NCBI RefSeq assembly: GCF_040958095.1
Contig: NC_091195.1
Coordinates: 29,319,835 to 29,383,834, forward strand
Source: Procambarus clarkii
Taxonomy: Eukaryota; Arthropoda; Malacostraca; Decapoda; Cambaridae
Length of the DNA stretch: 64,000 nucleotides
Direction: 5' to 3'
Under the pieces are notes generated by a model, which did no database searches, had not been told where the DNA came from, and saw nothing but the letters and a program-made list of their open reading frames with translations. This document shows positions 43,501 through 55,803 of the stretch, one piece after another (position 1 is the first letter of the stretch; the number at the start of each line of letters is the position of its first letter). Both the position numbers and the translations under genes were made by a program.

Positions 43501-46500
43501 GATTAATTAACGTTAATCTCGTTAATCTCATTTATTACCTAGGTTGCCTAGCCTAGCCATACTCCCTTACTCCATTGTACCCCTGTAAGCCCCTTTTGAG
43601 TTTGCTTTGTTCTGTATTGTGTACATCTTTTTCCCTATTTTATAGCTTATTTCTACCTTGTTATTTGCCTTTCTTCCCTTGTTTTTACTGCAATCAGCTT
43701 TTTTTATGCAGACAAGTATAGACCCTGAACTTAACCTCTTATCCACTATCTATGACAATTATCACTTTAATGATCTAAATTGCAGATATTTTGCAGCACA
43801 TGATGTAAACAATGTATTAACTCATAATCACAATATCTCTGTAATCAATTTGAACGTTAGATCCCTAGGTAAACACTTCGATGATGTTAGTGCCTTGATT
43901 GAAGCTATTGACAACAAATTCTCTTTTATTATACTTACTGAAACATGGTTGAAAGAGGATACTACTCAGCTCTTTAACATGCCTAACTACTCAGCAATTC
44001 ACAACTGTCGTCAAATTCAGAGAGGTGGTGGCACTGCTCTTTACTACCACCAAGAACTAACATGCTTAAAAGAAATTAGAACCAGAGACTGCTATGGGGA
44101 GTATATCTTCGCCAGCTTCAGAGTCAAGGGTACCGAGTCTGTCCTGACTGTGGGTGCAGTTTATAGAATTCCTAACACTGATGTGTCCGAATTCAACTCA
44201 AACCTTAGAAATCTAATACTTGATAACAGACTGAACAAAAACCACCTAATTATCGCAGGGGACTTTAATATTGACCTCTGCGAGCCTGAACACCCCACTG
44301 CTGTTAGCTTCCTCAACTGTATGAATTCCTGCTTCCTCATACCCTTAATCACTAGACCTACTAGAATCACTGATAGCACTGCCACGACGCTCGATCACAT
44401 CTGGACAAACATAACCTCTCCGCTTACTTCAGGTATAATCACCGATAGCACTACAGATCATTACCCCACATTTCTCTTAACTAACATTAGCAAACCACCT
44501 CTTGAGTCAAGAGTGATACGTTTTAGACTACACAATGAAACTGCTATAGACAATTTTATAACTGCTGCTGATAATGTCAACTGGGAGTCCGAGTTAGGTA
44601 ACATAGTGGACATCAACCTTGCAGTACAATCTTTTCTTCAAAAAACTCTTAGCCTTTATAATACCCACTGTCCTATGCTTACAAAACAAGTCACAACCAA
44701 AAGGCTTAACAATCCCTGGCTTACAAAGGGAATACTTAAATCTATTAATAAAAAACATGACCTTGAGAAGAAGTATAGGTTAGGAATTGTCTCCAAAGAA
44801 TTCTCAAAGAATTACTCATTATTGCTGTCTAAGATAATTAGACGAGCCAAAACTAAATACTATGAAGATAAATTTACCCAAATTAAGAGCAACATTAAAC
44901 AAACTTGGAGAACAATTTCTCAAATATTGGGATCAAAGAAGTCTTTAAATAACAAACTGACTCTCCTGTCTAATAACGATGGTCAGCTTTCAGCCTCTGA
45001 TTCTGCTACTGAGTTCAATAGGTTCTTCTCTTCCATTGGTTCATCCCTTGCAAATGATATTCCATCTTCCAGTACAGACATTAATGACTATCTTTCAGGT
45101 AACTATCCACAGTCTCTGTACCTAAAGCCTATTAATTCCACTGACGTCAATGAGATAATCCTTTCCCTTAAAACCAAGTCTGGTGCCCTTGAGGAGATAC
45201 CAACTTTAATTTACAAAAAAGCCTCCAGATCTTTAGCCCCTGCTATTGCTTTGCTCTTCAACAAGTCACTTGAACTCCAAACCTTCCCAGATATTCTAAA
45301 AAAAGCGAGAGTAACGCCTGTCCACAAATGTGGTAATCTCACAGATGTTAACAACTACAGACCTATATCTATCCTGCCAAACTTGTCAAAAATTTTTGAA
45401 AAACTAATCTATAAGCAGCTTTACTCATATCTAGCTAAACTCAATATACTTAGCCCTTGCCAATATGGTTTCAGACCCAAAAAAAGCACTAACGATGCAC
45501 TTATTAGTATGCTTAACTCGATTCATACAGCTCTTGATAAAAATGAGTTCTCTGTTGGGTTGTTTGTGGACCTGCGTAAAGCTTTTGACACTGTCAACCA
45601 CCAAAACCTTCTTCTTAAATTACATCATTATGGAGTCAGAGGACACTCCCTACAATACCTCAAATCCTACCTTACTGACAGGCTCCAATATGTTTCTGTG
45701 AATAATACAATTTCTCCCACCCTACCCATCAACATTGGTGTTCCCCAGGGCAGCATACTTGGCCCTCTCCTCTTTCTCATCTACATTAATGACCTTCCAA
45801 ATGCCTCCCAACACCTCAAACCAATTCTATTTGCTGACGACACAACCTTCATTTACTCCAGTCCTGATCCCCTTGCTCTAAATGCCACAGTAAATACTGA
45901 GCTAAATAAAGTCCATCTGTGGCTAACTGCCAACAAACTCACCCTTAACATTGACAAAACCTTTTATATTCTGTTTGGCAATAAATCCTCTAATCAAATA
46001 AATCTCAAAATAAACAATACCCAAATTTGTAACAAATTAGATGGCAAATTCCTTGGCATTCTCATTGACCACAAGCTTAATTTCCAGGGACACATTCTAA
46101 ACATATCAAAAAAAGTTTCAAAAACTGTGGGCATTCTTTCTAAGATCAGATATTATGTACCACGCCCTGCCCTGGTGACTCTCTATTACTCCCTTATCTA
46201 TCCATATCTCAACTATGGTATTTGTGCTTGGGGCCCTACTACCCAAAATCACTTACGTCCTCTAATTACTCAACACAAAGCTGCTATTAGGACAATATCC
46301 AATTCTGGCCCCAGACATCACTCGGTACCCCTACTTAAATCTCTGAATATGTTAGACATTAAGTCACTGCACATTCTCTCATGTGTATTATACATATATA
46401 AAACGCTAAACTATAATGCCAATCCTGATCTCAAAAGCTTCATAGAAGGTTGTATCAGAACCCATGAGCATCACACCAGAAATAAATACAGTTTTGATAT

Positions 46501-46953
46501 TCCTAGAGTACGACTTAATCAAACTAGAAATGCTCTACAAATCAAGGGGCCCAGAATGTGGAATGACCTTCCCAACCATGTTAAAGACTGTACCTCTCTC
46601 AAAAAGTTTAAGTTAAAAGCGAAGCTATACCTAATAAATTCCCTGTAACCTACTTTACCCTTCTATTGTCAACCAATGTCTGTTTTTTTCTTTAAAGAGC
46701 GCTGTTTGTCGACATAATTGTATTTGTGCTGCTTTTTCATCTATGTTTTCATTTCTTGTTTTCATTCTACTCATTATGCTCAATTAGTATTAAGCTTGTC
46801 TTTTAAGTTTATCATGCCCGAAACGCTTTGCGTAATAGTGGCTTTAGGCATTGTATGTACTAGCTATACCTATAAGTTAAACAATCCTTGTAAATATTTA
46901 TTGTATGTATGTACCTTACCTAAATAAAATTGTATTGTATTGTATTGTATTGT
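43501..46953 (+). mobile_element. LINE H, apparently complete CR1/L2-like element
   Basis: A 3453-base insertion in LINE G with a 4-base AGTC duplication. Parts: 205-base 5' UTR, one intact ORF, 3' UTR with hairpin ACGCTTTGCGT at 46823-46833, and a (TTGTA)n tail to 46953. There is no ORF1. The intact ORF, clean ends and near-identical copy D indicate recent, possibly current, mobility. Confidence 0.92.
43706..46648 (+). CDS. LINE H endonuclease-reverse transcriptase
   Basis: 980 residues from ATG 43706; a TTG 48 bases upstream also opens the frame. The N-terminal APE-type endonuclease (about residues 45-270) has INLNVRSL, LTETWL, GDFNIDL and TTDHYPTFL blocks with the expected acidic, Asn and His residues, and nicks target DNA. 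The RT (about 490-790) has [62 protein letters not shown] and the catalytic FADD. The C-terminal region (..RMWNDLPNHVKD..) is shared by all copies here. No stop or frameshift. The endonuclease class and short tandem tail place it near the CR1/L2 group of non-LTR elements; the exact clade is uncertain. Confidence 0.95.
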   Translation: MQTSIDPELNLLSTIYDNYHFNDLNCRYFAAHDVNNVLTHNHNISVINLNVRSLGKHFDDVSALIEAIDNKFSFIILTETWLKEDTTQLFNMPNYSAIHNCRQIQRGGGTALYYHQELTCLKEIRTRDCYGEYIFASFRVKGTESVLTVGAVYRIPNTDVSEFNSNLRNLILDNRLNKNHLIIAGDFNIDLCEPEHPTAVSFLNCMNSCFLIPLITRPTRITDSTATTLDHIWTNITSPLTSGIITDSTTDHYPTFLLTNISKPPLESRVIRFRLHNETAIDNFITAADNVNWESELGNIVDINLAVQSFLQKTLSLYNTHCPMLTKQVTTKRLNNPWLTKGILKSINKKHDLEKKYRLGIVSKEFSKNYSLLLSKIIRRAKTKYYEDKFTQIKSNIKQTWRTISQILGSKKSLNNKLTLLSNNDGQLSASDSATEFNRFFSSIGSSLANDIPSSSTDINDYLSGNYPQSLYLKPINSTDVNEIILSLKTKSGALEEIPTLIYKKASRSLAPAIALLFNKSLELQTFPDILKKARVTPVHKCGNLTDVNNYRPISILPNLSKIFEKLIYKQLYSYLAKLNILSPCQYGFRPKKSTNDALISMLNSIHTALDKNEFSVGLFVDLRKAFDTVNHQNLLLKLHHYGVRGHSLQYLKSYLTDRLQYVSVNNTISPTLPINIGVPQGSILGPLLFLIYINDLPNASQHLKPILFADDTTFIYSSPDPLALNATVNTELNKVHLWLTANKLTLNIDKTFYILFGNKSSNQINLKINNTQICNKLDGKFLGILIDHKLNFQGHILNISKKVSKTVGILSKIRYYVPRPALVTLYYSLIYPYLNYGICAWGPTTQNHLRPLITQHKAAIRTISNSGPRHHSVPLLKSLNMLDIKSLHILSCVLYIYKTLNYNANPDLKSFIEGCIRTHEHHTRNKYSFDIPRVRLNQTRNALQIKGPRMWNDLPNHVKDCTSLKKFKLKAKLYLINSL

Positions 46954-48184
46954 AGTCTTACCTTACTGACAGGCTCCAGTATGTTTCTGTGAATAATTCT
47001 ATTTCTCCCACCCTACCCATCAACATTGTTGTTCCCCAGGGCAGCATACTTGGCCCTCTCCTCTTTCTCATCTACATTAATGACCTTCCAAATGCCTCCC
47101 AACACCTCAAACCAATCTTATTTGCTGATGACACAACCTTCATTTTCTCCAGTCCTGACCCCCTTGCTCTAAATATCAGCAGTAAATGTTGAACTTAGTA
47201 AAGTTCATCTTTGGCTACCTGCTAATAAACTCACCCTTAATGTTGACAAAACTTTCTATATTTTATTTGGTAATAAATCCTCAAATCAAATTAATCTAAG
47301 AATAAGCAATATCCAAATCAGAAACAAAGTAGATGGCAAATTCGTTGGTGTTCTCATTGATAACAAGCTGAATTTTCATGGACACATTCTAAATATAGCC
47401 AAAAAAGTTTCTTAATCTGTCAGCATTCTAAGATCAGATATTATGTACCTCACCTTGCCCTGGTGGCGCTCTATTACTCTATCATCTATCCTTATCTCAA
47501 TTATGGTATTTGTGCTTGGGGTTCTACTACCCAAAATCATTTATGTCCTCTAATTACTCAACACAAAGCTGCAATTAGAGCAATATCTAACTCTGGCCCC
47601 AGACAGTACTCGGCACCCTTACTCAAATCCTTGAATATGTTAGGTATTAAGTCACTGCACATCCTCTCATGTGTACTCTATATATATTTAAAACTCTGAA
47701 CTGTAATATCAATCCTGACCTTAAAAGCTTCCTAGAAGGTTGTAACACAACCCATAGGCACCACACCAGAAACAAATACCTATTTGATATTTCAAGAGTG
47801 CGACTTAACCAAGCTAGAAGTACTCTACAAATCAAGGAACCCAGAATGTGGAATAACCTCCCCAATCATATCAAAGGCTGTACCTCTCTCAACCAGTTTA
47901 AGAGTAAAACTAAGTACTACCTAATTAACTCTATGTAATCCTTCCCTACCCCCTAAATGTCAACCAATGTGTTTCTATATTAAACAATGCCGTTTGTTTG
48001 ACCAACTTGTACAATTGCTGATTTCTGCCATGCCCCCCCCCTCCCATTTTTTTTATTCTTTTTTTTCAACACAATTTATACTATAATCTCATTTACTATT
48101 AAGTTTTAGTCTAAGTATCTTTTTTTTCCACCCCACACCTTGCCCGAAACGCTATGCGTATTAGTGACTTTAGGTATTGTATGT
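46954..48184 (+). pseudogene. LINE G, 3' part
   Basis: Resumes with TCTTACCTTACTGACAGG. Diverged from LINE H. ORF pieces: 46989-47192 ([17 protein letters not shown]), 47463-47699 and 47669-47938 (..KSKTKYYLINSM), with frameshifts between. The 3' UTR hairpin (ACGCTATGCGT near 48149-48159) and GTATTGTATG follow. Ends where the G2-family LTR begins. Confidence 0.87.
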
Positions 48185-49152
48185 TGTTAAAAATTGTGGG
48201 CTGTACTATGGGGGATCTAGTATAAATGGATGTAGGGGCAGTAGTTAGCATTAAGAGTTATCAAATATGGGAGATCTAAAAGGCCCGGCCCCCAAAATAA
48301 AATATCCACAGTGAATATTAATTGGCTACAAGTTAATGTCAGTCTAGAGGTTGATCAAGATCTCCTACACAGGAAGAATGGATACTCCTTTAACTAACTT
48401 ACTTATTTATTAACCCCTTAACAACCCCCCATATACATTCACACCAATAACAATAATAATAATCACTTTACCACAATATCTTACGTTAAAAGTCTTGGTC
48501 CACATAGGCAGGATACAAGGTTTACACTGAACACAAGCTAGGGTAAAGTTCTACTAGGGAAGCACTTGAAGCTTGGGCAGCTTAGGGGGGTAGTGAGCCC
48601 ACGTGGTACCTTAACACAACACAACACTAATGGGTACCCAAAACACTGGCAAATACTACCCCAAGGTCTCCACCAATCTTACAAACCCAGAGGAGGCACA
48701 CTTAAAAAACATAGGACTTAACTTAATGGTACAGGAACTTAAGGTAAGGGAAATAAGTAAGAGGAAAGGTAGAGGAGTGCAGAGCAGCTCAGCAAGGTCT
48801 TGACCCCCCATGACCGCCAGTCAGAGAAGGCCAAGCGTCTCCACTCTCCTCCCTCAGTTCACTCGCTGCCAGCAGACTACTCAACTAATCGTACAGCATT
48901 CCTATCCCAAGTTTACTCAGGTTTACTTTACAAATGATTAGAAAGTATTAGTAAACATGGTTGTGCCTATTTTATTATTTAATAATCAACCCCAAGCTCA
49001 GTATTACATGCTCTGTGAGAAACAACAATCGTCTTACGTCTGGCAGGGAAGATACGACAAATGCACCTCGCCATGCGTTCCAATACTATAAGGTAGTTTA
49101 TTTACCTCAATTTTGACCTCTGGTTTCCACTGAGGAACCCAGAGTCGTAACA
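48185..49152 (-). repeat. G2c 3' LTR
   Basis: 968 bases. On plus it starts TGTTAAAAATTG and ends CGTAACA; on minus it starts TGTTACG. It is the most complete LTR attached to coding sequence in this family. Confidence 0.88.
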
Positions 49153-49168
49153 CCCCTCCCCTCTTCAG
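49153..49168 (-). promoter_or_regulatory. G2c polypurine tract
   Basis: On minus, CTGAAGAGGGGAGGGG sits directly before the LTR start. Matches the G2 tract at 17709-17724. Confidence 0.85.
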
Positions 49169-49449
49169 AGAGAAAAAAAAATGTGACTACTAGAATAGAA
49201 GTCATATTTTTTTTTGTAAGAGTATACAGAGAATAAAAAGGAAAATTTATGAAAAAAAAATCAATCAAAAACAACAATTTCTCTGCAAGAAAAGTACAAA
49301 GGAATTCTCTGAAAAGAAAAAAACACATACACAAAAAAACAGGGAAGTAAATAAATTGGACACGGAATATTTAATGTCACAGGAGAACCTACAAAAAAAA
49401 AAATAACTAAAGCATGACAGTTGGTAAATGGCTTCCTATGTGGCCCAGA

Positions 49450-50900
49450 TGAATGTTATTAAGGCAACCAGAACAGAGCGTCGGCTATCACGTTGAGCCG
49501 GCCCGGTAGGTGGGTAATGGAAAGATTGAAGTCCTGTAGGTACAATGCTCACCTGAGGATGTGTTTATTCTTCCCCTTCATGTGATTCAGGAAGACTAGT
49601 GGGTTATGTTCCGTGTACACTTCCACTATATTATCTGTGAGGTAAACTTCGAACTTTTTACATGTAAACACTAGCGCCAACGCCTCTTTTTCTACCACTG
49701 AATAATTGCGTTGCGCCTTGTCAAATTTCACAGAGTAATAATATACTGGGTGTTCCACTTGATCATCCCCAGTTTGCAACAACACTGCACCAGCACCCGA
49801 GTCAGACGCATCAACATGAATTTTCAATGGTCTGTCGAACCTTGGACTAGCGAGCACTGGGGCGGAAGCTAAGGTCAATTTCAAATTTTTAAATGCTTCT
49901 GCACAGTCTGATGACCACTTAAATTTAACGGCTTTCCGCAACAAGTCTGTGAGAGGATTGGCAACACTGGAAAAGTTCTGACAAAAGCGTCGATAGTACG
50001 CACACATACCGATAAATCTTTGAATGTCCTTTTTAGACTTTAGCACCGGATACTCCAGAATGGCACTGATTTTATCTTGCCGAGGTAACACTTTTCCTTG
50101 GCCCACTTCATAACCAAGGTACGTCACTGTGCCATGGCCAAAATGACACTTTTTTTGCATTTAAGGTCAGATTTGCATTTTTCAAAACTGTAAACAACTG
50201 GCTTAACCTAACTATGTAGTCATCCCAGTTACTATCAATGAGTACAATATCATCCAAATACGCCCAACAATTTGGCACATTAGCGAGCAAAGAGTTCATT
50301 AGCCTCTGGAACGTGGCAGGGGCATTATGCAAGCCAAACGGTAATACTTGATATTCAAATACACCCTCGGGTGTCACGAACGCAGTTAGTTGTTTAGCAC
50401 GTTCAGTGAGCGGGATTTGATAATACCCCCCTCGAGAGATTGTATTTCGACTTGGCGTTTCCCAGCTCGTCGATGCAGTCCTCGAGGAGGGGAAGCGGGT
50501 AGGCATCCACAATGGTCACCTTGTTGAGCTGCCGATAGTCGGTGCACAATCGCCAATAGCCGTCTGGTTTGGGGACGAAAAGGCAGGGCGAGCACCAAGA
50601 GCCCTGGCTCGGCCGGATGAGGCCGTGCTGGAGCAGGAATTCTACCTCTTTCCGTATGATGGCCTTCTTTTCTGGACTCATCCAGTAGGGTTGAAGGCGA
50701 ATGGGGGTGTAGTCCGTCAACTTGACATCATGGCAAATGGCATCAGTCTGGGTCGGGACCTTCCCGAACAGACTGGAAAATTCATCAAGCAACGACTGCA
50801 CCTCTTCACGTTGAGCCATCTGCAAATGGGACAGTCCCTCCTCCACAGCATTCACAGAACTAGAATTATTTAGAATGAGATTAGTTGGGTCCCCAGAACA
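49450..50900 (-). pseudogene. pol: G2c reverse transcriptase and RNase H
   Basis: On minus: EEVQSLLDEFSSLFG, then VPKPDGYWRLCTDYRQLNKVT (about 50500-50590), PFGLHNAPATFQRLM near 50290-50330, the YLDD box near 50246-50260, then RNase H (HVDASDSGAGAVL near 49800). In this copy the TDHNP box reads TEHNP, and a frameshift lies near 50110-50160. Another lies near 50430. The gene is broken. Confidence 0.88.
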
Positions 50901-52140
50901 ATCATCCCCTCCCTCACTGGAAATGGAAACATTGGTTAGTACAATGGGGCCTGGGGCTCTGGAACTTCTTCAGCCGATTCACGTGTACGAGCATTACCTG
51001 GTTACGCTTGTCAGGGTGCCTCACTTTGTACGTGAGGTCCCCAGTCTTTTCTGTCACAATGTAGGGGCCTTCATACTTGTGGGACATAGTGTTCCCTAGT
51101 CGAGGCTTTAATACCAGGATGGTCGCCAGGCTGAAATACCCGCAACATAGCTTTAGCATCGTTTCATTCTTTCATTTTTTCTTGGGCCTTCCCAAGATAC
51201 TTTAGTGCCGCCGCCTTGCAGTCCTTGAGTCTCTGGTGGTGTTGCGCAAAGAAATCCGAACCTTCGGTTAACGTTACGTTCCCTAACAGATTCTCCTGTA
51301 ACATTTGCAAGGGTCCACGAACTTTATGGCCAAAGACTAACTCAAAAGGAGAACAACCCAGTGAACTTTGTAACCCCTCGCTGGCCGCAAACAAAACACG
51401 ACAAATTCTCCTCCCAGAAGGTGTGGGAACTCTCGCACGATGTCTTCAACATCTGCTTCAGAGTTAGATGGAAACGTTCAATTACCCCCTGACTCTGCGG
51501 ATGGTATGGGCTGGAAACCTTATGAGTTATTCCATGGTCCTTACAAAATTGTTCAAAAATATCGGACTTAAAGTTAGTACCATTGTCAGTTTGCACGACC
51601 CGAGGCAGTCCAAAAGTGGAAAAAAAATGCAACATACGAGCAACAACCGTCTTTGCTCAGATGTTCCTTACAGCAAAAGCCTCTGGGTAACGAGTCGTGA
51701 AACACATCATCGTGATTAGGTAAATATTACCAGACTTAGTTCTAGGTAATGGACCAACAGAGTCCAATACCACATGAGAAAATGGTTCCTCTGGCACGGC
51801 AATAGGCCTTAGAGGAGCTTTAGGTGGAGTCTGGTTTGGTTTCCCAACAAGTTGACAAGCAATACATGCATTACAAAATTTTGCCACATCGCTTTTCAGC
51901 TTGGGCCAGAAAAAATACTTTAAGATTTTGTGATATGCAATATTAATACCTTGATGTCCCCCCATAGGATCATCATGAGCAGCTGCCAAAACTCTTTCTC
52001 TATAGCAGGTCGGCAACATAACCTGGTGGACTACCTCCCACTCATTTGACAAGGGAGCACTCTGTGGTCTACATTTTCTCATCAAAATCAGATCATTGTA
52101 ATAGTACCCAGTTGCTGCTTCTACAATTTCCTCCCCAAAA
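50901..52140 (-). pseudogene. pol: G2c integrase, upstream of RT
   Basis: On minus: zinc finger AAHDDPMGGHQGINIAYHK..CNACIACQ near 51860-52000, catalytic D in VVLDSVGPLP, second D in QTDNGTNFKS near 51590, E in SQGVIERFH near 51490, and C-terminal GPYIVTEKTGDLTYKV near 51030. The RT domain follows immediately. Frameshifts lie near 51650, 51395 and 51160. This copy shows the whole integrase and fixes its place before RT. Confidence 0.9.
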
Positions 52141-53520
52141 ATGGCTAACTCATGACATTCTGCAAGACTGGGGTCAGCTTTCTGTAACTCACTCAAGGAG
52201 GCGTCCAGGCCTTGGTCAGATGTCATTGGAAGAGGCTCAACAGCATTCTCCTCCACCTCCCCACTACTCTCGGTAGGCGGCGGTGGCAGGCTCTCCACAA
52301 TGTCCTTGGCCACGTCATCGAGTCGGGCCATGAATGTGTCCACAAGGTCCACTTGGCTTTCACCACTCTTAAAGTTCCTCGTGTCCTCGGGATTTACCAC
52401 CTTGGCAAGCACAGGGCTGCCCTTACATTTAAATTTCATAGACCTGGTCATCGCGCACGCAAGGTACACAACATTATCCTCTGCGGCAGGTGGATCAGGC
52501 AAACCTTAGGGGTAGGCAACATAATAGGTAGTCTGGAGTCCCCTACCTTATCCCCTGCTAAGTCATTACCAACTATTACATCAACATTAGGGAAAGGTAG
52601 GTACGAAGTGACTCCGACTGTACAAACACCCTTGTGGAAATCAGATTCCAGGGTAACCTTATGGAGGGGTACTGCTCGAGTATCACTAGTGACACCCTCG
52701 ACCAGTACCACCTCTCCAGTGTCGAGAGTGTTGGCACCTTGCAAAGCACTCTCTAAAATTAAAGTCTGGATGGCACCGGTGTCTCGGAAGATCACCACGT
52801 CCTTCCAGGAAGAACCCTCAGACAAAAGTAGCCTCCCTTTCGATAAGAATGGGGTAAGCAAGTCCAACCACTGCGGGTTGGAGGTCTTACTCCCTAACTC
52901 TTCCGAAGGCCTCAAGCCCTGTGTCACAACTAGAGCATTGGGTCTTTTTCCGGGTACAGTTGCTAACAACGGCTAGTAATGTGGTTTGGACGTTTACAGT
53001 GACCACAGATACGTCGGGGAAAAGAGACATTACTAACAGAATTACCCTTCGGTTCACTCTTAGGTGTCGTGGGGCTAGACAATTTAACAGGGTTATGTCT
53101 GAAACAGAAGGTGCAGTAGTTAAAGGGTTAGAATGAGCTGGTCTGGACTGGCTGTGGGTATAAGTTTTGCTACTCTGTGAGGTATAATTATTTTTATTGG
53201 GCCTTTTCCCCACCAAGTGGTAGTTTTCTGCCATCTTGGCCAAATCCCCTATTTTAGAATCTACCTCTATCCTATCTCTAATAAATTGTGCAACATTCTC
53301 TAGCATATTATCTATAAAGTGTTCGATTAAAACTACATTCCTTAGTGCCTCGTATGTTTCGGCTTTAGCCGAGTGAATCCATTTATCAAACAATCTAATT
53401 TGATCATTAGCAAATTCAGTGAGCGGCTGGTTGTGAGTAGGCCTACGGTTGCGATAAGCTTAGCGGTGAGCTTCAGGAGTAATTTCATATGCCCTTAAAA
53501 TTCGCTCCCTGACTTTATCA
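52141..53520 (-). pseudogene. gag: G2c Gag and protease, truncated
   Basis: On minus: a capsid-like remnant (53393 inward, ..IHSAKAETYEALRNVVL..), a decayed zinc-knuckle region near 52980, and a protease-like FRDTGAIQTLI near 52790, then an acidic linker to integrase. Frameshifts lie near 52500 and 52970-53100. The N-terminus is lost at 53520. Confidence 0.85.
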
Positions 53521-54015
53521 TATTTATTTATTTATTTATTTATTTATGCATATACAAGAAGGTACATTGGGAATTTGAGGATACATAAAATGGTAATTAA
53601 GGCCTTGTAAAGCCACTAGTACGCGCAGCGTTTCGGGCAGGTCCTTAATCTAAGAAAATTTTAAGTAGGTAAATACTTGCAAAATTTATAAAAAAAATGA
53701 TAACAGATACATGGCAAGAAAAAAAAAGATGAGAGAAAATTGTAGGTACAGCACATAGCTAGAGCACATAGGTAGCTAAGATTGATTGCAATGACAGCTT
53801 GAATGGTAGTTGACAAAAATTGGTAGGCACAATACAGCATATAGCTAGCACATAAAAGAAGACAGCAATGAACACAATAAGGTTGTTAGGGTTAAATACA
53901 TAAAAATTAGGAGATTGGGTAACACTAGGTACAGAGCAAATTTAAAGCTCAGTGTAGGAAACTAAGAAGATGAAATTAGGTACTTTTTGGTTTTGTTTTT
54001 AAATAAGGCAAAAGT
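53521..54015 (-). mobile_element. Family-2 LINE 3' UTR copy
   Basis: ATTT tail at 53521-53545, then 3' UTR with hairpin arms around ACGCGCAGCGT at 53631-53641. It carries no coding sequence and truncates G2c. Confidence 0.82.
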
Positions 54016-54025
54016 TTTACAGTTT

Positions 54026-54060
<35 letters not shown>

Positions 54061-54987
54061 TATATATACAAGAAGGTACATTGGGTTTGTGAGAATACAT
54101 TGAATAGTACAGTATTTACAATCTTGTAAAGCCATTAGTATGCTCAGCATTTCGGGCAGGTCCTTAATCTAACAGATAATATTAAGTAGGTAATTTCTAT
54201 CAGAATTGATAAATGATAACAAATATATTGCAAGAGAAAAATGAGATGAGAGAGCTTAGTAAGTGTATTAAAGCACATTGTTATATTAAAGCTCTGATTG
54301 ATTACATTGACAGCTTGATTGGTAATTTAATTCACTATTAGTTTAAATTTTTTAAATTTTTGGGTGAGTGAGATGAGATGGAATGAATGGATCTCATCTC
54401 CAAGCCCCATAAGTGCAATTATGTACTATGTCTAACAGTCAGGAAATGCACTTATTACACTTAGTATTAAAACGTACTGTCAATTCGAAGGATGGGCGTC
54501 GTGAGGGGGTTTGGTGGGCGGCTGCCAGGGTGGATGGATCTCATCTCTTTGGTAATTTTCAATTCACTAGGGAGTGAGTTCCATAGACTAGGTCCCTTAA
54601 TTTGCATAGAGTGTTTACAAGATTAAGCTTGACCCTGGGGATATCAAAGAGATATTTATTTCTGGTGTGGTGATAATGGGTCCTATTACATCCGTCCAGG
54701 GAGAGTTTCAGAGCATGGTTTGCATTTAAGAACAGGGTTTTGTAAATGTAGTTGACACAAGAGAAAGTGTGGAGGGAGTTAATATTTAGCAAGTTAAGGG
54801 ATTTAAACAAGGGAGCTGAGTGATGTCTGAAAGCAGAGTTAGTTATTATTCTGATAGCAGATTTTTGCTGCGTGATGATGGGCTTAAGGTGGTTTGCAGT
54901 GGTAGACCCCCATGCACAGATACCATAATTAAGATAGGGGTAGATTAGTGCATAATATAGTGAGAGGAGAGCAGAGTTAAGAACATT

Positions 54988-55106
54988 TATTTATTTTATT
55001 TATTTATTTATGCATATACAAGAATGTACATTGGGAATGTGAGGATACATAATACGGTAATTACAGTCTTGTAAAGCCACTAGTACGCGCAGCGTTTCGG
55101 GCAACA
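54988..55106 (-). mobile_element. Very short LINE 3' end inserted in LINE L
   Basis: ATTT tail, ATACAAGAATGTACATTGGG and the ACGCGCAGCGT hairpin only, flanked by LINE L coding sequence. An extreme 5' truncation. Confidence 0.8.
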
Positions 55107-55803
55107 TAATATCTGATTTTGGAGAGTATACCAACTGTCTTAGGGACTTTCTTAGTTATGTGTTGAATGTGGGTGCTGAAGTTCAGTAGTCTTGTCTAGG
55201 AATAGGCCACGAAACTTGCCATCATTTTTATTACTGATGTTAATGTTGTCTATCTGTAGCTGAATTGCATTTGATGATTTGCTTCCAAATAAGATGTAGT
55301 AAGTCTTTTCGATGTTTAATGTTAGTTTGTTCGTTGACATCCATAAGTGGACTTTTTTTTAATTCATTATTCACAACATTATTTAGTGTGGGTTGAGGTC
55401 TGAATAGATAAGGGTAGTATCGTCAGCAAACAATATAGGTTTGAGAATATTAGAGACATTAGGCAGATCGTGTATATATATAAGAAAAAGAAGAGGTCCT
55501 AAGATACTGCCCTGCGGCACTCCAACGGTAATTGGTAGAGTGGAAGAAGTTGTATCATTGATGGTTACATATTGGTGTCTGTCACTAAGATAGGATCGGA
55601 TGTAGTCAAGGGCAAGGCCTCGGATTCCATAATGCTGGAGTTTAAGTAGGAGGTAGTTGTGATTAACAGTATCAAAGGCTTTTCTTAGGTCAATGAAGAG
55701 TCCAATAGGACACTCATTTTTGTCAAGGGCTGAGTAGATTACGTCAAGGAGACTAATGATTGCATCGTTGGTGCTCTTTTGGGACCGGAAGCCAAACTGG
55801 CAG

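Larger units (their letters stand above)
48185..53520 (-). mobile_element. Second GMR1-like Gypsy copy (G2c), 5' truncated
   Basis: Minus-strand element: 3' LTR at left (48185-49152), polypurine tract, RNase H, RT, integrase, protease and gag. It is cut at 53520 by a LINE 3' end, so the 5' LTR and gag start are missing. It has the same order as G2 and is uninterrupted across the point where E4 splits G2, so it serves as the reference for that join. Confidence 0.92.
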
